A stretch of 23,112 bases of DNA from JBHPCZ01 sp042573625 (GCA_042573625.1 JBHPCZ010000048.1:1-23112); one strand, 5' to 3'. Shown: positions 1 through 7,171, numbered from the stretch's first letter. Translations and numbers: made by a program. The notes: generated by a model not told the origin, from the sequence alone.

Positions 1-1653
1 GATTCCTTTCTGAGCCCGCTCGATGCGGCCAATTTTTCTTTTGATGGCACCCGTAAAGGCGCCTTTTTCATGACCAAAAAGTTCGCTCTCTAGCAGGGTC
101 GGCGAATAGGCCGAGCAATTGGCAACCACAAAGGGCCCGTCTTTTCGGTAGCTCTGCCGATGGATGGCCTGGGCGACCAGCTCTTTGCCGGTGCCGTTTT
201 CTCCGGTAATTAAAACGGTTGCGTCGGAACCTGAAATCAGATCGATCAGTTCATAGATGTTTTGCATTTCGTCACTCTGACCGATGATTTTGCCATATGA
301 GGGTCTTTCGGCTACTTTCTCCTTAAGGAGACCAATTTCTGATTCATAGACAATAAGATGTCGAACATGTCCGGCAATCTGGCTGAACAAAGTTAAAAAG
401 AAATGCATATCCTCCCTGGAGTATTCCTGAGAAACAGGTGACGCCAGCGCGAAAAAACCGATGCATTGCTGTGGTGATGAGATGGGTAAACCAAACCAGC
501 TTGGGTAATGTTTTGAAATGAGATTGTAAAAGGGAGGATTGTCATTATTGTGTTCCGGACCAATGATGTGAGGCTCGGTGATGTTTCTCGAGTATTGAAT
601 AAAATTTTGAGTCAACCCTGATTGTTTGAGTTCCTGTTTCATGCGATGCAAGGGTTCCTTGACGTTTGGATTGCAGCCTTCCAGGTCGAGAAAGTCCTGG
701 TTTGTGGCATCCAGGAGAAACAGGAAAAACTCCGAGTCGGGAAATATCCCCTGACTGATTTCTTGGACAAAAGCAACAAGCTCTACAAGAGATTGCTTGG
801 CGTTCACCTGCCTGGATGTTTCAAAGAGTGTCTCCAGCTGATGCTGGGTTCGCTGTAATTCCTTGGATCGGAAAGCCAGGGCTTCCTCCATCTTTCGCTT
901 TTCGGTGACATCGCGCTCCAACCGGATGATGGAACTTATCTCACCCTCAGCATCGAGGATGGGGTAGGTAAAAACTTCCAGCATACGGTTTTCGCCCTCG
1001 GCATTCGGATATATTTTATCCGACAGGGCCGGTCGTTTCGTCCGGATGGTTTCTTCCATTGGACACGGGATGCCTGTTTCCTGGCAGGCGGTGATGTTTC
1101 CGAGCATAATTTCATGGCATCGTTTTCCCACCGCGGTGGGCGGTTTCAAACCTGCGCGATGGTGAAAGGAATCGTTCGCCTGGAGGATCCGAAAGTTTCC
1201 CGGGTTCACGACAACGAGGCTGTCCGTAATGTTGTTGATAATCTGGTCGTTGAATTCTTTTGATGCAACGAGTTGGGCTTCAAGGCTTTTTCGTTCGGTG
1301 ATGTCTCGCGCATGCTCTACAGCCTGTATGGTTATGCCCTTTTCATCTTTAATCGGGTATGATTGCACTTCAAAAATTCGTTCCCTTCCATCCGGCATCG
1401 GAATTCGCTTTTCCAGCATCCTCGATTCACCGTTTTCGAAAACCGTTTTCACATGGCAGCCCTCGCACATCGTTTTACGGTTGTAAAAAAGTTCATAGCA
1501 ATACCTCCCCACAACCTGTTCTGCGGAGAGATTAAAAAGGGTCAAAAGGGCCTGATTTGCCCTGACAATCCGAAAGTTGAGATCATAGATAGCAAAGGGA
1601 TCAGAAACGCTGTCAAAGACTCTGGAGAGAAATTGCTCATCGTATGCGGTCAT
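1..1653 (-). CDS. Sigma-54-dependent transcriptional activator (PAS-PAS-GAF-AAA+), 3' end outside window
   Basis: Reading the minus strand from an ATG at 1653-1651 gives 551 open codons that continue past position 1. The start has a GGAGG ribosome site five bases upstream. Visible domains are PAS 1 (about residues 8-115), PAS 2 (about 125-245), a GAF-like region (about 255-400), then an AAA+ domain beginning near residue 415. The AAA+ part has a Walker A of the form GENGTGKE and an intact GAFTGA loop, the element that contacts sigma-54 in this family. The rest of the AAA+ domain and the Fis-type helix-turn-helix expected at the C terminus lie beyond the edge. Both PAS domains carry a cysteine cluster (C-x10-C-x2-C in PAS 1, C-x10-C-x6-C in PAS 2). 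No membrane segment is seen, so a cytoplasmic sensor-activator is inferred. It is transcribed divergently from the next activator. Confidence 0.88.
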   Translation of the reverse strand, partial: MTAYDEQFLSRVFDSVSDPFAIYDLNFRIVRANQALLTLFNLSAEQVVGRYCYELFYNRKTMCEGCHVKTVFENGESRMLEKRIPMPDGRERIFEVQSYPIKDEKGITIQAVEHARDITERKSLEAQLVASKEFNDQIINNITDSLVVVNPGNFRILQANDSFHHRAGLKPPTAVGKRCHEIMLGNITACQETGIPCPMEETIRTKRPALSDKIYPNAEGENRMLEVFTYPILDAEGEISSIIRLERDVTEKRKMEEALAFRSKELQRTQHQLETLFETSRQVNAKQSLVELVAFVQEISQGIFPDSEFFLFLLDATNQDFLDLEGCNPNVKEPLHRMKQELKQSGLTQNFIQYSRNITEPHIIGPEHNNDNPPFYNLISKHYPSWFGLPISSPQQCIGFFALASPVSQEYSREDMHFFLTLFSQIAGHVRHLIVYESEIGLLKEKVAERPSYGKIIGQSDEMQNIYELIDLISGSDATVLITGENGTGKELVAQAIHRQSYRKDGPFVVANCSAYSPTLLESELFGHEKGAFTGAIKRKIGRIERAQKGI

Positions 1654-1760
1654 TTTTGCCTCCACGCGTTTAGGTTGGAAACCGGGGCGGATTCGGCAAC
1701 ACCATCCAGAAGCAGCAGGGCTGTCAGGTCGGATCCGTGTTCAGGAGGAAAAGCGCTCTA

Positions 1761-1778
1761 GAGCTGTTGGGCTGCCAC
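1761..1778 (-). promoter_or_regulatory. Weak candidate sigma-54 (-24/-12) promoter for the leftmost activator
   Basis: On the minus strand the sequence TGGCAGCCCAACAGCT has GG and GC separated by exactly 10 bases, as sigma-54 promoters require. The -24 half is good. The -12 half (CAGCT) lacks the usual TT before GC. It lies about 110 bp upstream of the ATG at 1653. It could be a chance match. Confidence 0.25.
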
Positions 1779-1938
1779 GAAGAAATACACAACGAAAAAT
1801 TGAATTCTATCTGCGATTGCCGGGGTGATGCAATAGGGTCGCATTTTAAACGTTCTGATATTGTACTATTGGCATGAAAATAAATGTCTGTCAAGTAAGA
1901 ATGTTATATCAGATGAACAGGTGTTTTGTTTAGAAGCA

Positions 1939-2111
1939 GTTTCAAAACCTCCCGTTCGCTGGTTTGCCAATTTTGACAAGTTCTAAGCTTGCTTCGCGAA
2001 ATTTGCAAAACTCGGGCTAAAGCCCTCAAACAGTTGCAAATTTTAACGCTACGCTTCGCTAAGAACTTTTGAGCAAAATTGTCAAAAGGCTTCACTATGA
2101 GGTTTTGAAAC
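1939..2111. repeat. Imperfect ~173-bp palindromic element with 13-bp perfect terminal inverted repeats
   Basis: The ends GTTTCAAAACCTC (1939-1951) and GAGGTTTTGAAAC (2099-2111) are perfect reverse complements. The arms between them remain partly complementary, sharing blocks resembling CAATTTTG, AAGTTCT, GCTTCGC and AATTTGCAA. A small central hairpin (GGGCT/AGCCC) sits near 2015-2025. There is no credible coding sequence; a 63-codon minus-strand frame across it is a by-product. The shape fits a MITE- or REP-like non-autonomous element, or a large structured RNA. No clear target-site duplication was found beyond a possible CA dinucleotide. The rest of the 577-bp gap (1654-1938 and 2112-2230) shows nothing I can assign apart from the weak promoter at 1761-1778. 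Confidence 0.7.
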
Positions 2112-2230
2112 CAGTTCTATCATAAATACATTAAGGGGCGTAAATAAAACATTCCAAACTCCCTTTTTCTTGCAAATGGATGGGAATGAATATAGTTGAC
2201 AACTGATAGACTCGGATTTACTGTGATCAC

Positions 2231-3604
2231 ATGGAACACTCTCTTGAAAACCAGACCAAAATCATTCTGGACAGTATCGCCGATGGTGTTTTTACCGTTG
2301 ATATGAACCGAAAGATTACCTCATTTAATAAAGCTGCGGAGCAGATCACCGGAATCCGAAAAGATCAGGCCGTCGGAAGATATTGCTGGGAAGTTTTTAA
2401 AGCCAGTATATGTGAACAGCGGTGCTCCCTTCTGCAAACCATCGAATCGGAACAACCCATCATCAATCAATCCATTTTTATTATTAATTCAAAAGGGGAT
2501 CGTATTCCCGTAAGTATTTCAACCGCTATCCTGAAAGACAACACCGGCAACTTAATTGGTGGGGTGGAGACATTCCGGGATTTAAGTGTTGTTGAAGAAT
2601 TGCGCAAAGAACTGGCCGGCCAGCACACATTTGTTGATATAATCAGTAAAAACAAAGAGATGCAGAAACTGTTCGGCATGCTGGAACTGATATCTGAAAG
2701 CGACTCCACCGTCCTTCTTGAAGGAGAAAGCGGCACGGGAAAAGAGCTTTTTGCCAAGGCCATCCACACGCTCAGTCATAGAAAAAAAGGTCCCATGGTC
2801 ACGATAAACTGCAGTGCGATACCGGACACACTCCTTGAATCCGAACTCTTCGGATATAAAGCCGGTGCCTTTACAGATGCCAAAAAGGACAAACCCGGCC
2901 GTCTGGATCTGGCCGAAGGCGGCACGCTTTTTTTGGATGAAATCGGGGACATTTCGCCCTTGATCCAGGTCAGGCTTTTGCGTGTGCTCCAGGACAGGGT
3001 CTATGAACCGCTGGGAAGCACTCGATCTGAAAAGGCGAATGTCCGCATCGTGACAGCCACAAACAAAAATATGGAGAACCTGGTTAACAAGGGGCTGTTT
3101 CGAGAGGATCTTTTTTACCGGATCAATGTTGTAAAACTCGTACTTCCGCCGTTAAGAAACAGAAAAGAGGATATCCCTCTTTTGACACAGCATTTTCTTC
3201 GAAGATTCAACAGTCTGCGCGGCAAGGAGATTCAAGATATTTCGCCGAATGTCTTGAATATTCTGATGTCACATGATTTTCCGGGCAATATCCGGGAGCT
3301 GGAAAATATTATCGAATATGCGACAGTGGTTTGTAAAAATCATCTCATAGAAATTGAACACCTTCCCGAGAATCTTCGCCGGAAACCGGACAGCAGGATT
3401 AAAAGAACAACTGAAGTGTCAGGCGAAAAAGCCTTTTCCCTGGTTGAAATGGAAAAAGACTTTATTTGCGATATGTTAAGAAAAAATAACTGGTCCCGAA
3501 AAACCACCGCCGCCCAGATGGGTATCCATCCCTCCACCCTGTGGCGCAAAATCAAACGCCTTAATCTTGAAATACCTAAACAGGACGGCCGTTCAAAGAA
3601 ATAA
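2231..3604 (+). CDS. Sigma-54-dependent transcriptional activator (PAS-AAA+-Fis HTH)
   Basis: This 457-residue protein is a complete one-component activator. A PAS domain covers about residues 7-120 and contains a C-x8-C-x3-C cluster. The AAA+ domain (about 135-375) has Walker A GESGTGKE, Walker B GGTLFLDEIGD and the arginine-bearing FREDLFYR segment. A Fis-type helix-turn-helix ends the protein (about 410-450, motif TTAAQMGIHPSTLWRKIK). The sigma-54 contact loop reads GAFTDA instead of the canonical GAFTGA. The ATG has no clear Shine-Dalgarno, but no better in-frame start is seen. It is expected to activate a sigma-54 promoter in response to a signal sensed by the PAS domain; the target is unknown. 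The short frames on the opposite strand are shadows. Confidence 0.92.
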   Translation: MEHSLENQTKIILDSIADGVFTVDMNRKITSFNKAAEQITGIRKDQAVGRYCWEVFKASICEQRCSLLQTIESEQPIINQSIFIINSKGDRIPVSISTAILKDNTGNLIGGVETFRDLSVVEELRKELAGQHTFVDIISKNKEMQKLFGMLELISESDSTVLLEGESGTGKELFAKAIHTLSHRKKGPMVTINCSAIPDTLLESELFGYKAGAFTDAKKDKPGRLDLAEGGTLFLDEIGDISPLIQVRLLRVLQDRVYEPLGSTRSEKANVRIVTATNKNMENLVNKGLFREDLFYRINVVKLVLPPLRNRKEDIPLLTQHFLRRFNSLRGKEIQDISPNVLNILMSHDFPGNIRELENIIEYATVVCKNHLIEIEHLPENLRRKPDSRIKRTTEVSGEKAFSLVEMEKDFICDMLRKNNWSRKTTAAQMGIHPSTLWRKIKRLNLEIPKQDGRSKK

Positions 3605-3674
3605 GGTCGCTCCAATCCGGCAAGATAGACCGTCATTATTTTAGCATCGAGCGGGCTCGCAATGAGGATATGTT

Positions 3675-3941
3675 ATGAAAGAAAGCCCAGAGATTGAACC
3701 CTATAAACAGATGGTCATAAATTGGAAGGCAAGTTACTTGTTGCTGGTTGAAGGTACTAGCGGCAACGAATATCTGGTGAAGGATTTTTGGGAAGAAATA
3801 GAAGAGGGCATATTGCCGCATGTTGAGAGTGCCGGTTTTGCAGGATGGGCATTTCAGCAGGTTAAAGATTTGGAAAGGTTGATCAAGGAGATCGAATACA
3901 AGGGCTCGTCTGCCGAATCTATTATTAAAGGGCCCGGTTAG
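3675..3941 (+). CDS. Small hypothetical protein (88 aa)
   Basis: I do not recognise this family. The protein is acidic, has no cysteines, signal peptide or membrane segment, and looks alpha-helical, with Trp, Phe and Glu-rich stretches (for example EEIEEGILPHVE). A GAGGAT ribosome site sits a few bases before the ATG. It starts 70 bp after the sigma-54 activator on the same strand and could be co-transcribed with it. An opposite-strand frame of 118 codons (3636-3992) overlaps it and is less plausible, having no ribosome site and unusual composition. Confidence 0.6.
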   Translation: MKESPEIEPYKQMVINWKASYLLLVEGTSGNEYLVKDFWEEIEEGILPHVESAGFAGWAFQQVKDLERLIKEIEYKGSSAESIIKGPG

Positions 3942-3955
3942 CGTTCTCCGGCCCT
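3929..3955 (-). terminator. Possible terminator hairpin for the minus-strand pair
   Basis: AGGGCCCGG (3929-3937) and CCGGCCCT (3948-3955) form an eight-pair stem with one bulge and a 10-base loop. Read on the minus strand it lies about 60 bases downstream of the UPF0158 gene stop and is followed by TTTAATAATAG, a weak U-rich run. On the plus strand it overlaps the stop codon of the 88-residue gene and has no U-tract. Confidence 0.35.
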
Positions 3956-4018
3956 GCTTGAAAGATCGCTGCAATAGTTTGAAGTGAACCAAAGCCCGCC
4001 CCTCTGGACCCGGATGCT

Positions 4019-4495
4019 TTACACATCAACGTATTCGATATCGTTTGTTTCGCACCAGTCGATAACAATTTTCTTCATCGCATTGTATCTATACTTGTAC
4101 CAGTCATCGACAACTCCGTATCGGTGAATACAGTTGTTGAATCTATTAAATGCACCTGCACCCAGAATTGCTTGACACAAAGGCTTAGAGATCTTCTGGT
4201 CCTTTAAGGAAAGACAGAAGTTTTCCATGGTGCTGTATTCATGGTAGAGAAACTTGGTAGGAATTGCTATGTATTTCTCTTCCTTTTCATCGGACAGAAT
4301 ATCGAGTTCCAATTCGATTTGCTGCTTTTGCCAATCGGTATAGTCCCCGGACCCGCCATCCTTTTTAGTCGCAAGCAATTGCTCTTTAGAAACAGGAAGC
4401 AGCCTTCCGTTCTCCCTATCAAGATAATATGCGGTGTTGTATGTTTGAAAACTAATAATGTCGATAATGTCGCTGAGTTTCACGCGTGGGCTCAT
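4019..4495 (-). CDS. UPF0158 family protein
   Basis: The 158-residue product resembles the UPF0158 family (uncharacterised, no known activity). It begins with a helix (SPRVKLSDIIDIISFQ), then a Tyr-rich segment ending in LDRENGRLLPVS, and has the family-like ending (WYKYRYNAMKKIVIDWCETNDIEYVDV). The frame can extend to an ATG at 4525, but the ATG at 4495 is preceded by TTGGAG with five-base spacing, so I chose it. It is soluble, with no membrane segment. It sits 50 bp downstream of the acetyltransferase gene on the same strand, a likely two-gene unit. Family membership is from remembered sequence pattern, not a search. Confidence 0.72.
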   Translation of the reverse strand: MSPRVKLSDIIDIISFQTYNTAYYLDRENGRLLPVSKEQLLATKKDGGSGDYTDWQKQQIELELDILSDEKEEKYIAIPTKFLYHEYSTMENFCLSLKDQKISKPLCQAILGAGAFNRFNNCIHRYGVVDDWYKYRYNAMKKIVIDWCETNDIEYVDV

Positions 4496-4545
4496 ATTTA
4501 CTCCAAAAAGAAATAGTGCACCCATAACTTAATAATTTACATAGA

Positions 4546-5079
4546 TTATTGGATAGCATGGCCCGCATCTTCAGGCCAGGGATTTCTCCATAACGGAATT
4601 TTCTTTTCCTTTCGTTTAGGCAATTTCAGGTTCATCACATAAAAAATATTAAACTCTTGATCACCCAGTAAGGGATTAACTTTTGTGATTTCAAAACCCA
4701 GTTTTGTATATAACCTTGTTGCACTTCTGTTTGAAGAATCCACATGCAGTGACACCTCTTCGATACAGTCTTTTGAAAATATCCTGATGCTTATTTCCAA
4801 TAGCTCTTTGGCAATACCCTTGCCCCTGTGGTTCGGGTGCACGGCGATTCTTAATATTTCCGCTTTTTTCCCTTGCTCGTATAGACACGCAATCAGGTAG
4901 CCGATGACGGTTTTCTGTTGATAGACCAAAAAAATATCATTGGATACCGCCGTCTTGAGACAATGACGGGTCCAGGTCGCTCCGAATGACAATGATTCTA
5001 TCAGCGAGACTCTGTCCAGATCTTCTTTTGTGGCGGACCTGATTACGGTCATATGCTCTGCCGCATAAAGACGCATCAT
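4546..5079 (-). CDS. GNAT-family N-acetyltransferase, RimI-like
   Basis: This 177-residue protein carries a single GNAT fold. The acetyl-CoA binding motif is seen as AVHPNHRGKGIAKELLE (the R-x-x-G-x-G/A signature reads RGKGIA), followed by the later LHVDSSNRSATRLYTKLGFE segment typical of RimI-type enzymes. These transfer an acetyl group from acetyl-CoA to an amine, often a protein N terminus; the substrate here cannot be told. A basic tail of about 25 residues follows the domain. Two ATG codons lie in tandem at 5079 and 5076, just after a GGAAGGAGG ribosome site; the first is used here. Soluble and cytoplasmic. Confidence 0.85.
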   Translation of the reverse strand: MMRLYAAEHMTVIRSATKEDLDRVSLIESLSFGATWTRHCLKTAVSNDIFLVYQQKTVIGYLIACLYEQGKKAEILRIAVHPNHRGKGIAKELLEISIRIFSKDCIEEVSLHVDSSNRSATRLYTKLGFEITKVNPLLGDQEFNIFYVMNLKLPKRKEKKIPLWRNPWPEDAGHAIQ

Positions 5080-5230
5080 GCCCTCCTTCCTTTGGTTTTT
5101 TCGCCACAGTGTGCTGGCGGATCTTCTTTCTTCCCACCGATCAACAGAGCAACTTTTGTGCCATTCAATCTCATTGGCTTAATGTCTTGATATTATGTGA
5201 TTTAAATTTTGTTCCAGCACATTAAAGCAT

Positions 5231-5283
5231 TGCAAATGTGCAAATTATGCAATGCTGACAATTGCAATAATGCAATAATGCAA
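5231..5283. repeat. Array of six TGCAA motifs, candidate activator (UAS) site
   Basis: TGCAA occurs at 5231, 5239, 5248, 5263, 5271 and 5279. Spacing is about 8 bp except for one 15-bp gap, and several copies sit within the palindrome TTGCAA or a related form. The array lies about 90-160 bp upstream of a -24/-12 promoter, the usual place for sigma-54 enhancer sites. No coding sequence is credible in 5080-5508; the open frame there is low-complexity and has no ribosome site. Confidence 0.5.
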
Positions 5284-5374
5284 GCTATCGCGCGCGCTTC
5301 ACAACCAATTGTTGTTCTAAAATCTTTTATTAAATTCAAAAGGTTAGAGTTGTTTCTTCCATTTTTCCACAGCG

Positions 5375-5390
5375 TGGCATGGAAAATGCT
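5375..5390 (+). promoter_or_regulatory. Sigma-54 (-24/-12) promoter upstream of the second acetyltransferase
   Basis: TGGCATGGAAAATGCT matches the sigma-54 consensus TGGCACG-N4-TTGCW, with GG (5376-5377) and GC (5388-5389) exactly 10 bases apart. The predicted transcription start is near 5400, leaving a leader of about 105 nt before the ATG at 5509. Confidence 0.6.
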
Positions 5391-5508
5391 CCTTCCCCTT
5401 TCATCACATTTACATGATCTTACACAATACAGCGGTTTAATGAACGCCATGCGGGGGGAGGGCAGTGCATCAATCACACCTGAATCGAATGAAAAGGGGG
5501 TGATATTT

Positions 5509-6111
5509 ATGTTGGATATTAGATTCTATCCAAAAATAGACCTGAATACCTATCAGAAGGAAGCCCGACTTGAAGACGGGACCAAAGTGATGCTGCGTCC
5601 GATGGTGCCGGAAGATCAGGAGGCTTTATATGAATTTTTCAAAGGGGTTCACAGAGACGTCGCACGGTATCTGCGAGATGATGTCGGCAGCCGGCTGGTC
5701 ATTGAACGGTGGGTGGAAAACCTGGACTACGAAAAGACGCTGCCCATTTTAGCGGTGAAAAATGGGGATATTATTGCCGATGCTACGATCAATCGTAGGC
5801 GGTTCGGCTGGAAATATCACCTGGGCACCGTCAGAATTTTTGTGCACAGAGACTACCGGAACAGGGGGCTGGGGCATCTGATGATCAAAGAGATTTTGGA
5901 CATCGCATACAAGCTCGGGATTGAAAAACTCATTGCTGAAATTCCCGATGTTAACACGGCCGCCGCCAATGCTTTTACCCGATCAGGGTTCTATCGGGCC
6001 GCATTGATTCCGAACATGGCCAAGGACAGGGAAAACATGCCGGTGGATGTATTGGTGATGATGAAAGATCTCAGGCCGCCTCAGAACAATGGGTATGATT
6101 ATGATTTCTAA
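5509..6111 (+). CDS. GNAT-family N-acetyltransferase
   Basis: The 200-residue product has the GNAT acetyl-CoA motif VHRDYRNRGLGHLMIKE (RNRGLG) and a typical C-terminal half (DVNTAAANAFTRSGFYRAA). An N-terminal stretch of about 25 residues precedes the fold. The frame stays open upstream to 5209, but those 100 residues are low-complexity and unlike a GNAT. The ATG at 5509 has a strong purine-rich ribosome site (AAAGGGGGTG), so I start there. Substrate unknown. A sigma-54 promoter upstream suggests expression controlled by one of the sigma-54 activators, possibly one in this window. The next gene begins 170 bp downstream. Confidence 0.85.
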   Translation: MLDIRFYPKIDLNTYQKEARLEDGTKVMLRPMVPEDQEALYEFFKGVHRDVARYLRDDVGSRLVIERWVENLDYEKTLPILAVKNGDIIADATINRRRFGWKYHLGTVRIFVHRDYRNRGLGHLMIKEILDIAYKLGIEKLIAEIPDVNTAAANAFTRSGFYRAALIPNMAKDRENMPVDVLVMMKDLRPPQNNGYDYDF

Positions 6112-6132
6112 AATCCTTTACAGCCTGAAATT

Positions 6133-6144
6133 AGTCCCGGGACT
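6133..6144. repeat. 12-bp perfect palindrome after the acetyltransferase gene
   Basis: AGTCCCGGGACT is a perfect palindrome 21 bp after the stop codon. No T-tract follows, so terminator function is uncertain. It could be an operator half of the cluster's control region. Confidence 0.35.
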
Positions 6145-6195
6145 GGAAGGAACACTGCACCCCCTCACATGATGTTAACCTTTGGTTTGGCGCAT

Positions 6196-6210
6196 ATCCC
6201 AAGTTGGGAT
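6196..6210. promoter_or_regulatory. Candidate operator: 7-bp inverted repeat upstream of the CooS/NifX-like cluster
   Basis: ATCCCAA-G-TTGGGAT is a perfect inverted repeat with a one-base centre, 73 bp before the first gene of the cluster. Its size and symmetry suit a dimeric regulator. No regulator gene of the CooA or RcoM type is in view. Confidence 0.45.
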
Positions 6211-6282
6211 CGATGATGATTAACATATATTAAGCGTTGGATATATCAACGATTAAACTTGAACACTTGGAGGAACGTTAAC

Positions 6283-6615
6283 ATGAAATTCGCAATACCC
6301 TTTGCTGAAGGAAAACTGGCAGTACACTTCGGACACAGTCAAGCTTTTGCGCTCGTTGAAGTTGAGGAAAATCAGATCAAAAATACAGAGTATCTCGTAC
6401 CGCCGCCCCATGAACCCGGTGTCCTTCCCAAGTGGCTGAGTGATCTGGGTACAAATATTGTTCTTGCAGGCGGCATGGGCCACCGGGCAATCGGTCTTTT
6501 TGATGAGTACGGTATAAAGGTTATCACCGGGGCACAGGAACTGGAACCCGAGGAACTGGTGACCAGCTATCTGGAAAACCGTCTGGTGGTCGGTGAAAAC
6601 GTTTGCGATCACTAA
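6283..6615 (+). CDS. NifX/NifB-C-terminal-like (MTH1175-type) protein 1
   Basis: The 110-residue protein belongs to the dinitrogenase iron-molybdenum cofactor fold (Nitro_FeMo-Co family, as in NifX, NafY and MTH1175). It starts with the small beta strand MKFAIPFAEG, has the HFGHSQAFALVEVEE strand-turn, and a central LGTNIVLAGGMGHRAIGLFDEYGIKVITG core. Family members bind or carry metal clusters. The ATG at 6283 is chosen over one eight codons upstream because GGAGG lies nine bases before it. It heads a co-directional run of genes leading into the CO dehydrogenase. No nitrogenase genes are nearby, so a nitrogenase role is unlikely. Confidence 0.85.
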   Translation: MKFAIPFAEGKLAVHFGHSQAFALVEVEENQIKNTEYLVPPPHEPGVLPKWLSDLGTNIVLAGGMGHRAIGLFDEYGIKVITGAQELEPEELVTSYLENRLVVGENVCDH

Positions 6616-6640
6616 TCTGAAAATAAAAGGAGATTGAGCG

Positions 6641-7153
6641 ATGAAAGTGGCCATTAGTTCCAGCGGTAATGATCCGAATTCTTTGATCGACCCCCGATTT
6701 GGACGGTGCGCTTATTTTCTGTTTTTCGAGACAGACGATATGAGTTTCGAAGCTTTTGACAATGAAAACAGATCGTTGGGGGGTGGGGCCGGTATCCAGT
6801 CCGCTCAATTTGTAGCGTCCAAGGGAGCCAAAGCTGTCATCACAGGGCGATGCGGGCCCAATGCGGTGGAGACCCTTACTGCAGCCGGGATTGAACTGTT
6901 TCTCGGAAACATCGAGACCGTTAAGGAGGCTCTGGAAAAGTTTAAAAAAGGAAAACTATCCACCGCGACCGAGGCCAATGTACCGGAGTACAGCGGTTTG
7001 GGAGGCATGCCCACCGGCAGCGGCATGGGCAGAGGCGTGGGCGGTGGTCGAGGTATGAGCGGCGGTAGAGGCATGGGCGGCGGCAGCGGCATGGGCGGCG
7101 GCAGAGGCATGGGTGGCGGCAGAGGCATGGGCGGCAGCAGGAAAATGCCATGA
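6641..7153 (+). CDS. NifX-like (MTH1175-type) protein 2 with Gly/Met/Arg-rich tail
   Basis: Residues 1-115 form the NifX/MTH1175-like domain, with the family-typical IDPRFGRCAYFLFFE motif, GGGAGIQSAQFVASKGAKAVITGRCGPNA core and a final helix. Residues from about 122 to the end are low-complexity, built on a six-residue repeat (G-R/S-G-M-G-G) with at least seven Met and many Gly. Such a tail is flexible and could offer thioether ligands to soft metals; that is inference. The ribosome site AAAGGAG lies nine bases upstream of the ATG. The gene starts 25 bp after NifX-like protein 1, so the two are probably one transcript. Confidence 0.88.
   Translation: MKVAISSSGNDPNSLIDPRFGRCAYFLFFETDDMSFEAFDNENRSLGGGAGIQSAQFVASKGAKAVITGRCGPNAVETLTAAGIELFLGNIETVKEALEKFKKGKLSTATEANVPEYSGLGGMPTGSGMGRGVGGGRGMSGGRGMGGGSGMGGGRGMGGGRGMGGSRKMP
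7015..7140 (+). repeat. Degenerate 18-bp tandem repeat inside the NifX-like protein 2 gene
   Basis: About seven copies of an 18-bp unit related to GGCATGGGCGGCGGCAGA encode the Gly-Met-rich tail. The copies are fairly well conserved at DNA level, so copy number may vary between strains by slippage. Confidence 0.75.
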
Positions 7154-7155
7154 AA

Positions 7156-7171
7156 CGGTTTCATGAAACCG
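7156..7171. repeat. 16-bp perfect palindrome just after the NifX-like protein 2 gene
   Basis: CGGTTTCATGAAACCG is perfectly self-complementary and starts three bases after the TGA. An overlapping inverted repeat (ATGAAAC-G-GTTTCAT, 7150-7164) uses the same half-sites and includes the stop codon. It sits in the 110-bp gap before the next gene. It may be a protein-binding site or an alternating hairpin. No U-tract follows. Confidence 0.5.

Noticed and set aside
1904..2095. 63-codon minus-strand frame across the palindromic element
   Set aside because: It lies wholly inside the inverted repeat, has no ribosome site and no recognisable protein pattern.
5231..5283. CRISPR array or replication origin iterons
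   Set aside because: The repeats are only 5 bp with 3-10 bp between them, no spacers of CRISPR length, and no replication gene is near.
5209..5508. 100-residue N-terminal extension of the second acetyltransferase
   Set aside because: Low-complexity sequence over the TGCAA array and sigma-54 promoter; the ATG at 5509 has a much better ribosome site and matches the GNAT start.
6141..6160. Possible sigma-54 promoter (TGGAAGGAACACTGCA) before the CooS module
   Set aside because: GG and GC have the right 10-base spacing, but the -24 element lacks the C of TGGC and the -12 element lacks TT; too weak to list as a promoter.
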